A DNA stretch of 64,000 bases, taken from positions 1,489,368-1,553,367 of the forward strand of contig NZ_KB235914.1 of the NCBI RefSeq assembly GCF_000332175.1, given 5' to 3'. The notes beneath the pieces are model-generated. The model had not been told where the DNA came from and searched no databases. It saw only the letters and a list, made by a program, of their open reading frames with translations. Source of the stretch: Pseudanabaena sp. PCC 6802. Lineage in GTDB: Bacteria > Cyanobacteriota > Cyanobacteriia > Pseudanabaenales > Pseudanabaenaceae. Of the stretch, positions 1 to 10,300 are shown piece by piece; position 1 is the first letter of the stretch; the number at the start of each line of letters is the position of its first letter. A program made the translations under genes and the position numbers.

Positions 1-3000
1 TGTGCCTGGTGCAGTTGGTATAGCGATCGGCGATCCATCTGAAGTGCTGACGAGCGTCACGGTGAAGTCCTCATCCAGCTCGTTAACAATATCTCCTCGT
101 ACCTGGATATTCAGGATCTGGCTGGTTTGTCCTGCGAAGAAGGAAAGATAACTAGAGGGGAAGAAACCGCCAAAGTCATCGACATTGGCAGGATTGGTGC
201 CGCTGCCGCTGACGGCATAGTTTACCAGTGCAAAATTGTTGATATTGACATTGCGACTGACATTAAATGTGAAATTTTTATAGCCAGAATTACCTTCTGT
301 TTGGCTGGCGTTGACGGCAGTTATGGCGAAGCCTGAGCGGATAACGTCGTCGTTTTGAATCGTACCAGTCGCAGTAGCGGTAGTAATGTTTGCTCCAGAT
401 GCGTCGGAGAGAGTCACCGTAAAGTTCTCATCTAGTTCGACAGTCGTGTCACCGCTGACGTTTACGGTAATCGTTTTGCTGGTCTCATTGGCAGCGAAGT
501 TGACCGTGCCCGTGGGAAGCGTGCCACCGAAGTCAGTCGCATTGGCAGGATTCCCACCCGATCCTGCTACTGTCCATGCTGCGGAGGCAGTACCGCTGGC
601 ATCTCCGGTGCGGTTCACTGTGAAGGTGAAGGCTTTGGTGCCGCTGTTACCTTCCGTTTGGGTAGCGCTGGCATCGGCGGCGATCGCTAAGCCTGCGTCG
701 TCGTTTTGAATCGTACCAGTCGCAGTAGCGGTAGTAATGTTTGCTCCAGATGGGTTGGAGAGTGTGACAGTGAAGTTCTCATCTGGTTCTACTGTGGTGT
801 CACCGCTGACGTTTACGGTAATCGTTTTGCTGGTCTCATTGGCAGCGAAGTTGACCGTGCCCGTGGGAAGCGCCCCGCCGAAGTCAGCAGCATTGGCGGG
901 ATTCGCTCCCGAACCCGTCACTGCCCAATTAGCCGAGGCGGTGCTACTGTTATCGCCCGATCGCGTCACTGTGAAGGTGAAAGCTTTGGTACCGCTATTG
1001 CCTTCGGTTGCAGTGGCACTAGCATCGGCGGCGATCGCCAAATTCGCATCATCATTCTGAATCGTACCTGTCGCCGTAGCAGTAGTAATCGTGGCGGGAC
1101 TGGATGGATTGGAGAGCGTGATGGTAAAGTCCTCATCGGCTTCTATTACCGTGTCGCCGTTGACTGCAACGGTGATGGTTTTGGTAGTCTCGTTGGCGGC
1201 GAAGCTCACCGTACCCGTCGTGCTGCTAAAATCAGCGACATCGGCGGGATTGGTTCCCGTTCCTGCTACTGTCCAGGCGGCTGTGGTGGTTCCACTTCTA
1301 TCGCCAGTGCGGGTGACCGCGAACGTGAAGGCTTTGGTGCCGCTGTTCCCTTCCGTTTGGATGGCATTTGCCGCCGCGATCGCTAGCTCGATGTCGTTGT
1401 CGATAATCGCAACATTGCGTGTAGTTGTAGTACCGAGGACAATTCCCGCTGAGGGATTGGAAATCGTAAAGGTAGCTGTCTCTGGTCCTTCGATCGCGGT
1501 ATCGTCGTTGACGTTGACCGTGAAGGATCTGGATGTTTGTCCGCTGGGAATGGTAATTTGGGTGGGAATGGTGCCCGTGAAATCGCTAGCAGTGACCCCC
1601 GTACCGCTAAGTGCCACGTTCACGGTCTGATCCCCTACCACTGCTTGCGCAGCTGTAGCAGTCACAGTAATTGCGGTTCTGCCTGCTTCCGTACCTATAC
1701 TGGGTGAAACGGAGAGGTTGACAGGGACATCGTTGTCGGTAATCGCCACATTGCCGGTCGTTGTAGCACCGAGCACAATTCCCGCTGAGGGATTGGCGAT
1801 CGTAAAGGTGGCTGTTTCCAGTCCTTCAGTCGCAGCATCATCGTTGATGTTGACCGTAAAGGAGCCGGATGTTTGTCCGCTGGGAATGGTAATTTGGGTG
1901 GGAATATTACCCGTAAAATCGCTAGCAGTAACCCCCGTACCGCTGAGAGCCACGTTTACAGTTTGATCTCCTGCCACGGCGCGCCCAGCCGTTGCAGTCA
2001 CGGTAATTGTGGTTCTGCCTGCTTCTGTGCCCGTGCTGGGTGAAACGGAGAGATTAACGGCAGGGAAATCGTTGTCGGCGATCGCCACATTGCCAGTCGT
2101 TGTGGCACCAAGCACAATTCCCGCTGAGGGATTGGAAATCGTAAAGGTAGCTGTCTCCAATCCTTCCACTAGAGCATCGTCGTTGACGTTGATCGTGAAG
2201 GCCCCAGCTATTTGTCCGTTGGGAATGGTAATTTGGGCGGGAAAATTGGCGAAAGGAATCCCCGCTCTCGTGAAATCGCTAGGGGTAATCCCCGTACCGC
2301 TGAGAGCCAAATTCACAGTCTGATCCCCTACCACTGGTTGTGAAGCAGTAGCAGTCACAGTAATTGCGGTTCTGTCTGCTTCCGTGCCCGTACTAGGTGA
2401 AACGGAGAGATTAACGGTACGGAAATCGTTATCGGCGATCGCCACATTGCCGATCGTCGTGGCACCGAGCACTATTCCCGCTGAGGGATTAGAAATCGTA
2501 AAGGTAGCTGTCTCCAATCCTTCCACTAGAGCATCATCGTTGACGTTGACTGTGAAGGAGCTGGATGTTTGTCCGGCGGGAATGGTAATTTGGGTGGGAA
2601 TGATGCCCGTGAAATCGCCAGCGGTGACCCCCGTACCGCTGAGAGCCAGGTTCACAGTTTGGTTACCTACCACTGCTTGCGACGCAGTGGCAGTCACAGT
2701 AATTGCGGTTCTGTCTGCTTCCGTGCCCGTACTGGGTGAAACGGAGAGATTGACAGCCGGAATGATGCTATCGAAGACAATCGTGCCATAGATGTCATCG
2801 TTATCGTTGACTGTGATGCCGTCACCAACCGTGGGATTGGTATTGGCATTATTGGCGGCATTGCTGCCCGCGATGGAGAATTGACCATTAGCCGTGACCG
2901 TACCGCCGAGGTTAAAGATGGCACCGCCCTTACCCTGTCCGCTATTAGCTCCAGTACCACCAGTAGCGTTGCCATTAAAAAGGTTGGTATTGGTAAGGGT

Positions 3001-6000
3001 AAGGCTACCGGCTCTGACGAATACAGCACCACCAAAGCCCGCGCCACCGCCACCAATAAGATTAGCAGCACTATCGCGACCGCCAGCACCACCACCAAAA
3101 CCACCAGCACCAAAACCACTAATACCACTACCACCACCACCACCAAAACCACCAGTACCACCAGTACCACCAGCACCACCACCGCCACCACCAAAACCAC
3201 CAGCACCAGCACCAGAAGCACTACCGCCACCGCCGCCGAAGTCGCCGCCAGCAGCACCAGCATCAACAAAACCACCACCACCGCCACCACCGCCACCACC
3301 AAAACTACCGGCCTGAGCGGGGATATTGCTCTGGCCGCCTCTAGAAGCTTCAGTAGCGCCAGTGCCACCGCCAGTTACGCCACCAGTCCCTCCAGCTCCA
3401 GTAGACGCATTACCACCGTTGCCAATCGTGCCCCCCCCGCCACCACCTGACTGGCCTGGATTGCTGCCGCCCCCGTTACCTCCATTACCTACTAAACCAC
3501 CGCCACCGCCACCGAAGTTACCAGTTCCACCACCGCTTCCCCCATTACCACCAGCGCCACCGCCACCGCCACCGCCGATTAACCCACTAATATTATTAGT
3601 GCCGCCGTTACCACCGATCGCGGTGTTGCCAAGAAATGTGACGTTATCGAGCGTGACGTTACCACCGTTAATAAACAATCCCCCACCCATACCAGCACCA
3701 CCGCCGCCACCAGGAACTCCAGAGCCGCCGTTGCCGCCTCTAGCCCGACCGCCTGAAATTGTGAGGTCAGACAAGGTCACTGTTCCAGATTGGACAAAGA
3801 ATGGACGCACGTCTCCACTGTCGTTAATGGAATTATTGTTGACATCCCCACTGACGGTAAAATTGCCGCCGATGAATCTGATATTGCTATCGATTGTGAC
3901 TTTCGGTACGGCGGTAAATCTCACGTTGGTTTGGAAAGTTACCGTATCATCGCCACTTCTGGCATTAGCTTGAGCGATCGCCCAACTCAGCGTGTTCAGC
4001 GTATCCCCCAACCCATTATCGGTAGGTTGCGTGACGATGAGGGGACTATTACTGCCAGTACCATCAATTATTGTGGCAGTGACTTGCTGCGTGCCGTTCT
4101 CTGCCCCATTCGTCACACCAGTGATATCGACGATCGCCGTCTCATTCCCTTCTGCAATGATATCGTTAATGCCAGAGAGCGTTATCGAACCCGTCATGCT
4201 ACCAGCCGGGATTGTAATCGTGTTGGCGGATGAATTGTAGTCGATATCTTTGGTGGCAGTGCCGCTAAAGCCAAGATTGACCGTGACGTTCTGCGTGGAA
4301 GGGTTGGAGAGCGTCGCTGTCACCGTTGCCGCCCCTCCGTTCTCGGGGAATGGCGATCCGCTCAGACCGAGCGTGACCGTAGGAGCACTTTCGTCGTCGG
4401 CAATTGTGGCGGTAACTTGTTGCGTGCCGTTTTCTGTCCCATTTGTAACGCTAGAGATCGCGACGATCGCCGTCTCATTCCCTTCAAATGTGGCATCGTT
4501 AATGCCAACGAGGGAGATAGAACCCGTCGTCCTCCCAGCCGGGATTATAATCCTGGTGTCGACTGGGATTCTGTAGTCGGTATTTCCGGTGGCAGAGCCG
4601 CTAAAGCTGAGATTGACCGTGACAATCTGCGTCGAGGGATTGGAGAGCGTTGCCGTTACCGTTGCTACCCCTCCATTTTCGGCAAATGGCGATCCGCTCA
4701 GACCGAGCGTAACCGTAGGAGCGCTATCGTCGTCTGCGATCGTGGCAGTAACTTGTTGTGTGCCGTTTTCTGTCCCATTCGTGACGCTAGCGATATCGAC
4801 GATTGCCGTCTCATTCCCTTCAAATGTGGCATCGTTAATGCCAGTGAGCGTTATCGAACCCGTCGTGCTACCAGCCGGAATTGTAATCGTGCTGGTAGAT
4901 GGATTGTAGTCGGTACCTCTGGTACCAGTGCCGCTAAAGCCGAGGTTGACCGTGACATCCTGCGCGGAGGGATTGGAAAGCGTCGCCATCACTGTCGCCA
5001 CCCCTCCATTTTCGGCAAATGGCGATCCGCTCAGACCGAGCGCGACCGTTGGTGGGGTATTGTTATCTGCGATCGTAACAGAGGCGGTTTCAGTACCAGC
5101 AGCACCGAGGTCATAGGTGGCGGTATCGGTAAGCGCGATCGCGACCGTTTCGCTACCTTCAGTAATCGCATCGTCAACTGGGGTAATTGTGACATCGACC
5201 GTGCTGGAACCGACCGGGATCGTGGCCGTACCTGTGAGTGTGGGGGTGTAGTCGGTGCCGTTGGTAGCCGTCCCTGCGATCGTATAGGAGACATTCAACG
5301 CGGTGCTGGTGTTGCCCGTGCGATTAATCCTGAACGTGCCGGGGTTAAGCCCTGCTTCGGCGGCATTGGGGTCGGGGGCAGCGATCGTAACGATGGGGAG
5401 AGCGGAAACCGTAGTATTGAGCAGCACCGACACGTTATTGGAAAAGAAGTTCGCCGTCGCTAGATCGGGCTTGCCATCGCCATTGAAGTCACCCGCCACC
5501 AGTCCAACAGGACGATTTCCCGTCGCGAAAGTAGTCAGGGTACTGAAGCCACCATTACCATTCCCCAATAGCACCGAGGCATTATAGAAACCAAGTCCCG
5601 CCATAGCTAAGTCAGCAGGCCCATCGCCATTGAAGTCACCCACTACCAGGGAACGAGCAACATCTCCCACTGCGAAGGTAGACTGGGCACCGAAGCCGCC
5701 ACTACCATTTCCCAACAGCACCGATACATTGTTGGAGCCATCGTTCGTCACGGCTAAGTCGAGGCGACCGTCGCCATTGAAGTCTCCCACCGCCACGGAA
5801 AAAGGCTGAGTTCCTACGGCAAAGGAGGTCCGGGAAACAAAGCCGCCACTACCATTCCCCAACAGCACCGATACATTATTGGAGCCATAATTCACCACGG
5901 CTAAGTCGAGGCGACCGTCGCCATTGAAGTCTCCCACCGCTATGTCATAAGGCTGAGTTCCCACCGTGAAGGCAGTCGGTGCCACAAAGCCGCCACTACC

Positions 6001-6987
6001 ATTCCCCAACAGCACCCATACATCGTTGGAATCGCGGTTCGCCACGGCTAAATCGAGGCGGCTATCGCCATTAAAGTCACCTACTGCCACGTTAACGGGC
6101 TGACTTCCCACCGCGAAGGTAGTTTGGGCGCTAAAGCCACCACTGCCATTCCCCAATAGCACTGATACGACATTGTCGAAATCTTCATTTGCCACGACTA
6201 AATCGGGGCGACCATCGCCATTGAAGTCTCCCACCACTACGGAATCAGGCCGACCTCCCGCCGCGAAGGTGGTCTGAGCGCTGAAGCCACCGCTACCATT
6301 TCCCAACAGCACCGATACACTGTCGCCCAAAAAATTCGTTACGGCTAAATCGGGGCGGCCATCGCCATTGAAGTCACCCACCGCCACCGAATTGGCTCCA
6401 GATCCAGCAGTGAAGGTGGTTTGGGCACTGAAACTCACCAGCACGCCTGGATATACCTGACAGGTCCGATCGCTAAAGGCAAGCGTTTCCAGTCGGTTGC
6501 CATGGCGATCCTCTAGCTGCCAGTTACCACCCAGGTCTGCACGACCGACTTTTCCCGTAGCCGCCGCCACCCTCGCTCCAGTTTGTTCGCTGAGTTGGGC
6601 AATCAGATCTCGATCGCATCCCACTTCGCAGGCATAGAGGGCAAGTTCGCTAATTCCCCAAGTTTGGAACTGCTCCTGATACTGGTTCAGATTGCCTCGA
6701 TCCAGTCTGCCATTGCCCAGGTGCAATCGCCCAACCCCATCCTCATAACTGCCATGACAAACAACGTGCAGCGCTGAAACGGGTTGCTGTGTTGCCTGCC
6801 TTAATGCCAATCGGCGGCTAATTTGAGTGAGACTGTCTTCGCGATCGCCCAACAGTAACACCTCAGCGCCTGGTTGCAACCCCGACATCAGTACTTCAGG
6901 ATCTTTGACATTTGAGGCGATCGCCACCAGCATGTTTGTTTTGGGAGAGACAATCTGGTTTTGCAGAGCAGGTTGGGAGATGTTCAC
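1..6987 (-). CDS. Giant DUF4347 / FG-GAP / beta-helix / Calx-beta protein (3' end outside window)
   Basis: The minus-strand frame is open from a GTG at 6987 to the window edge: 2329 codons with no stop. The GTG is chosen because it aligns with the ATG of the downstream paralogue. Order of parts: DUF4347 domain (about residues 30-170, with VCHGS and LYACEVG); seven FG-GAP/VCBS repeats of about 49 residues with DFNGD calcium-binding loops; four Calx-beta-like repeats; a right-handed beta-helix-like block with a glycine-rich insert (about 3000-4000); then two further Calx-beta groups of about four each (NLSVSPSTGTEA type and LAIAADASATQTEGNSG type). Probably a calcium-dependent secreted or surface adhesin-like protein; no classical signal peptide is visible, so a C-terminal type I secretion signal, outside the window, is likely. 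The function is inferred from domains only. Confidence 0.88.
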   Translation of the reverse strand, partial: MNISQPALQNQIVSPKTNMLVAIASNVKDPEVLMSGLQPGAEVLLLGDREDSLTQISRRLALRQATQQPVSALHVVCHGSYEDGVGRLHLGNGRLDRGNLNQYQEQFQTWGISELALYACEVGCDRDLIAQLSEQTGARVAAATGKVGRADLGGNWQLEDRHGNRLETLAFSDRTCQVYPGVLVSFSAQTTFTAGSGANSVAVGDFNGDGRPDLAVTNFLGDSVSVLLGNGSGGFSAQTTFAAGGRPDSVVVGDFNGDGRPDLVVANEDFDNVVSVLLGNGSGGFSAQTTFAVGSQPVNVAVGDFNGDSRLDLAVANRDSNDVWVLLGNGSGGFVAPTAFTVGTQPYDIAVGDFNGDGRLDLAVVNYGSNNVSVLLGNGSGGFVSRTSFAVGTQPFSVAVGDFNGDGRLDLAVTNDGSNNVSVLLGNGSGGFGAQSTFAVGDVARSLVVGDFNGDGPADLAMAGLGFYNASVLLGNGNGGFSTLTTFATGNRPVGLVAGDFNGDGKPDLATANFFSNNVSVLLNTTVSALPIVTIAAPDPNAAEAGLNPGTFRINRTGNTSTALNVSYTIAGTATNGTDYTPTLTGTATIPVGSSTVDVTITPVDDAITEGSETVAIALTDTATYDLGAAGTETASVTIADNNTPPTVALGLSGSPFAENGGVATVMATLSNPSAQDVTVNLGFSGTGTRGTDYNPSTSTITIPAGSTTGSITLTGINDATFEGNETAIVDIASVTNGTENGTQQVTATIADDDSAPTVTLGLSGSPFAENGGVATVTATLSNPSTQIVTVNLSFSGSATGNTDYRIPVDTRIIIPAGRTTGSISLVGINDATFEGNETAIVAISSVTNGTENGTQQVTATIADDESAPTVTLGLSGSPFPENGGAATVTATLSNPSTQNVTVNLGFSGTATKDIDYNSSANTITIPAGSMTGSITLSGINDIIAEGNETAIVDITGVTNGAENGTQQVTATIIDGTGSNSPLIVTQPTDNGLGDTLNTLSWAIAQANARSGDDTVTFQTNVRFTAVPKVTIDSNIRFIGGNFTVSGDVNNNSINDSGDVRPFFVQSGTVTLSDLTISGGRARGGNGGSGVPGGGGGAGMGGGLFINGGNVTLDNVTFLGNTAIGGNGGTNNISGLIGGGGGGGAGGNGGSGGGTGNFGGGGGGLVGNGGNGGGSNPGQSGGGGGGTIGNGGNASTGAGGTGGVTGGGTGATEASRGGQSNIPAQAGSFGGGGGGGGGGFVDAGAAGGDFGGGGGSASGAGAGGFGGGGGGAGGTGGTGGFGGGGGSGISGFGAGGFGGGAGGRDSAANLIGGGGAGFGGAVFVRAGSLTLTNTNLFNGNATGGTGANSGQGKGGAIFNLGGTVTANGQFSIAGSNAANNANTNPTVGDGITVNDNDDIYGTIVFDSIIPAVNLSVSPSTGTEADRTAITVTATASQAVVGNQTVNLALSGTGVTAGDFTGIIPTQITIPAGQTSSSFTVNVNDDALVEGLETATFTISNPSAGIVLGATTIGNVAIADNDFRTVNLSVSPSTGTEADRTAITVTATASQPVVGDQTVNLALSGTGITPSDFTRAGIPFANFPAQITIPNGQIAGAFTINVNDDALVEGLETATFTISNPSAGIVLGATTTGNVAIADNDFPAVNLSVSPSTGTEAGRTTITVTATAGRAVAGDQTVNVALSGTGVTASDFTGNIPTQITIPSGQTSGSFTVNINDDAATEGLETATFTIANPSAGIVLGATTTGNVAITDNDVPVNLSVSPSIGTEAGRTAITVTATAAQAVVGDQTVNVALSGTGVTASDFTGTIPTQITIPSGQTSRSFTVNVNDDTAIEGPETATFTISNPSAGIVLGTTTTRNVAIIDNDIELAIAAANAIQTEGNSGTKAFTFAVTRTGDRSGTTTAAWTVAGTGTNPADVADFSSTTGTVSFAANETTKTITVAVNGDTVIEADEDFTITLSNPSSPATITTATATGTIQNDDANLAIAADASATATEGNSGTKAFTFTVTRSGDNSSTASANWAVTGSGANPANAADFGGALPTGTVNFAANETSKTITVNVSGDTTVEPDENFTVTLSNPSGANITTATATGTIQNDDAGLAIAADASATQTEGNSGTKAFTFTVNRTGDASGTASAAWTVAGSGGNPANATDFGGTLPTGTVNFAANETSKTITVNVSGDTTVELDENFTVTLSDASGANITTATATGTIQNDDVIRSGFAITAVNASQTEGNSGYKNFTFNVSRNVNINNFALVNYAVSGSGTNPANVDDFGGFFPSSYLSFFAGQTSQILNIQVRGDIVNELDEDFTVTLVSTSDGSPIAIPTAPGT
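3020..3760 (-). repeat. Glycine-rich low-complexity tract inside the giant gene
   Basis: In frame on the minus strand, runs of GGN codons encode long glycine stretches broken by Ala, Ser, Thr, Phe and Asn. On the plus strand this appears as CCA/CCG triplet repeats. The block sits between beta-helix-like segments (LTISGG, LFINGGNVTLDNVTF). It looks like a glycine-rich loop expansion of a parallel beta-helix and is prone to slippage. Confidence 0.75.
5415..6430 (-). repeat. Seven FG-GAP repeats, about 147 bp each
   Basis: Seven tandem units each contain a variant of VAVGDFNGD..PDLAV followed by VSVLLGNGSGGF. The D-x-N-G-D-x(3)-D loop is the calcium site of FG-GAP beta-propeller blades. Seven units would close one propeller. 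The paralogue at 9.98-11.01 kb also has seven. Confidence 0.85.
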
Positions 6988-7149
6988 GATCGAAGCCTCG
7001 TTAATCTAGAATAAGGGCAGCAATTGCCATATATTATCCCCAAATAACGATTGATACCCCATTCTTTTCACTAATTCTTAATCACAGCGATCGCCAGCCT
7101 TTATCAGCTATTTGTACTAGGAATCCGTTACCTTTAGATAAGCGATCGC

Positions 7150-7262
7150 TATAGCGTTTTTCAATTGAGAACGGATTTTATTGACGGGGTGAAGGGGTGG
7201 AACCCCTTCTTGGGGGCAACGCCCCCAAACCCCCTTCTCGTTTTCATCTGAAAACCGCTATA
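7150..7262. mobile_element. MITE family 1, copy A (109 bp plus flanking TA)
   Basis: A 113-bp element whose ends read TATAGCG...CGCTATA, with a core of nested GC-rich hairpins (GGGGGC/GCCCCC and AGGGGT/ACCCCT). Copies of exactly 113 bp lie at 16551, 18603 and 63659. A TA is repeated at each edge, consistent with an IS630/Tc1-type target duplication. The right edge abuts a fragment of a DUF2887 gene. Confidence 0.85.
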
Positions 7263-7355
7263 TACCCGCGTTTGCCTGATATCGCTTAGTTGAAACATTG
7301 CCTCTATCTCATGCTGACTTAACTTAGAAAACTTCGACACTAAAACTGTCTCTAG
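7261..7355 (-). pseudogene. Fragment of a DUF2887-family gene
   Basis: The minus strand reads LETVLVSKFSKLS and MFQLSDIRQTRVY, nearly identical to the middle of the intact gene at 12032-12907. Homology starts exactly at the right edge of MITE copy A and ends at a HIP1 site (7354-7361). Neither the N-terminal nor the C-terminal part is present here, so this is a dead remnant. Confidence 0.8.
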
Positions 7356-7386
7356 CGATCGCCCCTTATTTCGCATCAGCCTGGGC

Positions 7387-10300
7387 TTAAACCGCAATGA
7401 AAGAGAGTGCTGTGGGAACGTTACCCTGCACCACGGCAACCAGATCCGAGCCGAGATAAAGCGCCGTGCCGGAAGCGATCCCTGGCGGTCTGGCTCCACC
7501 AATCGTCAATGGTTCGCTCGCATGGACTTGAATCAGATCGCCAGCACCAAAGTCAGTAATGAGGGCATAGTCGGATATCCCATTACCAAGGTAGTAAGTT
7601 CTGGTGCTATCAGCCAGGATAAAGCGATCGCTTCCTGTTCCGCCAGTTAATCTATCGATTTCTCCCTGTCCAAATCCACTGGTGGGATCGACTCCATTCA
7701 GCGTGTCATTTTCAGTGCCACCCAGCAGAGTATCGTTACCCAAGCCTCCAGTCAGAAAATCGTTACCCGCTCCGCCATCAATGGAATCATTCCCTGCTAG
7801 ACCGGATAACGTATCGGAACCTGCTAAGCCCGAAATCGTGTCATTGCCTGCACTGCCAGTGAGAGGATCGTTGCCTGCACTACCGACAATAATGTCGTCG
7901 TTGATAATCGTACCTGTTGCAGAGCTAGTACCAATAATCGCTCCATTGGTCGCGTTTGAGAGAGTAACCAAAAAGGTCTCATTTGGTTCTACTACCGTAT
8001 CACCGCTGACATTGACTGTGACAACCTTACTGGTCTGCCCTGCGGTAAAGCTTAGTATATTTGAGGCTAGCGTACCGCCAAAATCAGTCGAGTCGGCACT
8101 TATACCGCTTACTGTCCAGCTCACATTATTTACACCTGTCGTATCGCCTGTGCGCGTCACTGTAAACGCGAACGCCTTATTCCCAGAATTGCCTTCGGTT
8201 TGATTGGCATTCGTAGCTGCGATCGCAAATGTAGGCACGGTATCATCATTGAGAATCGTACCCGTAGCACTAGCCGTAGCGAGCGTAGTACCAGGGGTAG
8301 GGGCTGAAAGAGTAACTGTGAAGCCCTCATCTGCCTCTAGCAAGATATCTCCTTTGACATTCACTGTAATAACTTGACTAGTTTGACCGGCGGTAAAGTT
8401 CAAAGTGCCGCTGGGCAAAGTAGTGCCAAAATCTGCGACATTGGCGGGATTCCCTCCACTACCCGCAACCGCCCACTTGACGGAAGTGGTGCCTGTGGTA
8501 TCGCCACTGCGCGTCACTGTAAAAGTAAAGGGTTTGTTCCCAGTATTTCCTTCGGTTTGGATGGCATTTGTGGGCGCAATCGCCAAATTCACGAGATCGT
8601 CATTTTGAATCGTGCCCGTAGCTTTGGCATTGGTAATTGTGGCTCCTCCAGTGGGAGTAGATAGGGTGACGTCGAAATTCTCATTTGGTTCAAATGTGGT
8701 ATCGCCATTGACATTAACTGCGACCGTCTTGCTTGTCTCACCTGCCGCAAAGCTAACAATGCCTTTGGGCAAGGCATTACCAACGAAATCAGCCGCATTA
8801 GTGGGATTAGTGGTGCCACCCGTCACTGCCCAGTTGACATTAGTGCTGCCCGTGGTGTTGCCGCTGCGGGTGACTGTAAAGGTGAAGGCGGTGCCACCGC
8901 TATTTCCTTCTGCTTGCACGGCGGTAGGATCGGCGGCGATCGCCAGACTCGTATCGTCATTGAGAATCGTCCCCGTAGCACTACCAGTGGCAATCACAGC
9001 ATTATTCGTGGGGTTAGAGAGAGTAACGCTAAATCCTTCGTCTGGTTCGGCGATCGCATCTCCCTTGACATTGACCGTCACCACCTTGCTAGTCTGACCG
9101 GGGGTAAAACTCACGGTGCCTGCGGGAAAAGCCGTCCCGAAATCTGTCGCATTGGCGGGATTAATACCGCTACCCGTCACCGCCCAGTTGACGCTGTTAC
9201 TACCAGCGGTATTGCTGGAGCGGGAGATAGTGAATGTGAAAGCCTTGGTACCGGTATTACCCTCAGTTTGGCTAGCATTTGTGGGCGCGATTGAGAATGA
9301 AGGAGCCTCATCGTCAGCAAGCGTGGCGGTTACCTGTTGCGTGCCACTTTCTGTTCCATTTGTGACATTTGTGATATCAACAATCGCCGTCCTATTACCT
9401 CTAAATACCGTGTCATTGATGCCAGTGAGTGATATCGCACCTGAAGTGTTACCAGCCGCGATCGCAATCGTGCTGGCGGATGGATTGTAGTCGGTGCCAT
9501 TGATGGCAGTGCCGGTAAACCCGAGATCTACCGTAACATCCTGTGTGGAGGGATTGGAGAGTGTGGCTGTCACTGTCGCTATGCCTCCATTCTCAGAAAA
9601 TGGCGATCCGGTTAGACCGAGCGTGACAGTTGGCTGGGCATCGTTGTCAGCGATCGTGACGGTAGCGGTTTCGGTACCAGCCGCGCCAAGGTCGTAGGTG
9701 GCAGTATCGACGAGTGTGAGGATAGCAGTTTCGCTACCTTCAAAAATGGCGTCGTCAACAGGCGCGATTGTAACATCAGTGAAACTGGAACCAATAGGAA
9801 TCGTAGCTGTACCCGCGAGCGTGGGGGTGTAGTCGGTGCCATTGGTAGCAGAACCCGCAATCGTATAGGTGACATCCAACGGAGTGGTGGTGTCGCCCGT
9901 GCGGCTAATCCTGAACGTGCCAGGGTCGCTGCCTGCCTCGGCGGCGTTAGGGTCGGTGGCAGCGATCGTAACAACAGGCAGAGTCGTAGTATTGAGCAGC
10001 ACCGACACATTGTTGGCATCACGGTTCGACACGGCTAAATCGGGGCGGCGATCGCCGTTGAAGTCCCCCACCGCCACGGAGACAGGACTAGCTCCCGTCG
10101 CGAAGGTGGTCTGGGCCGCGAAACCACCACTGCCCGTACCCAATAGCACCGATACAGTGTTGGAAGTAAGGTTCGACACGGCTAAATCAGGGCGGCTATC
10201 GCTATTGAAGTCCCCCACCACCACGGAATTAGAAAAACTTCCCGTTGCGAAGGTGGTCGGGGCAGAAAACCCGCCACTGCCATTCCCCAATAGCACTGAT

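Noticed and set aside
2694..3368. Minus-strand ORF of almost pure Val/Leu
   Set aside because: It is an out-of-frame reading of the glycine-rich triplet tract.
3020..3600. CRISPR-like array suggested by short regular repeats
   Set aside because: The periodicity is 3 bp within an open reading frame, with no spacers and no cas genes.
127..5587. Many plus-strand ORFs rich in Val, Pro, Ser and Ala opposite the first giant gene
   Set aside because: They are antisense shadows of repeated Calx-beta and FG-GAP codons; the minus-strand frame is continuous and has family motifs.
7150..7262. Treating the GGGGGC/GCCCCC elements as transcription terminators
   Set aside because: They lack T-runs, have defined ends with TA duplications, and occur in promoter regions too; mobile elements explain them better.
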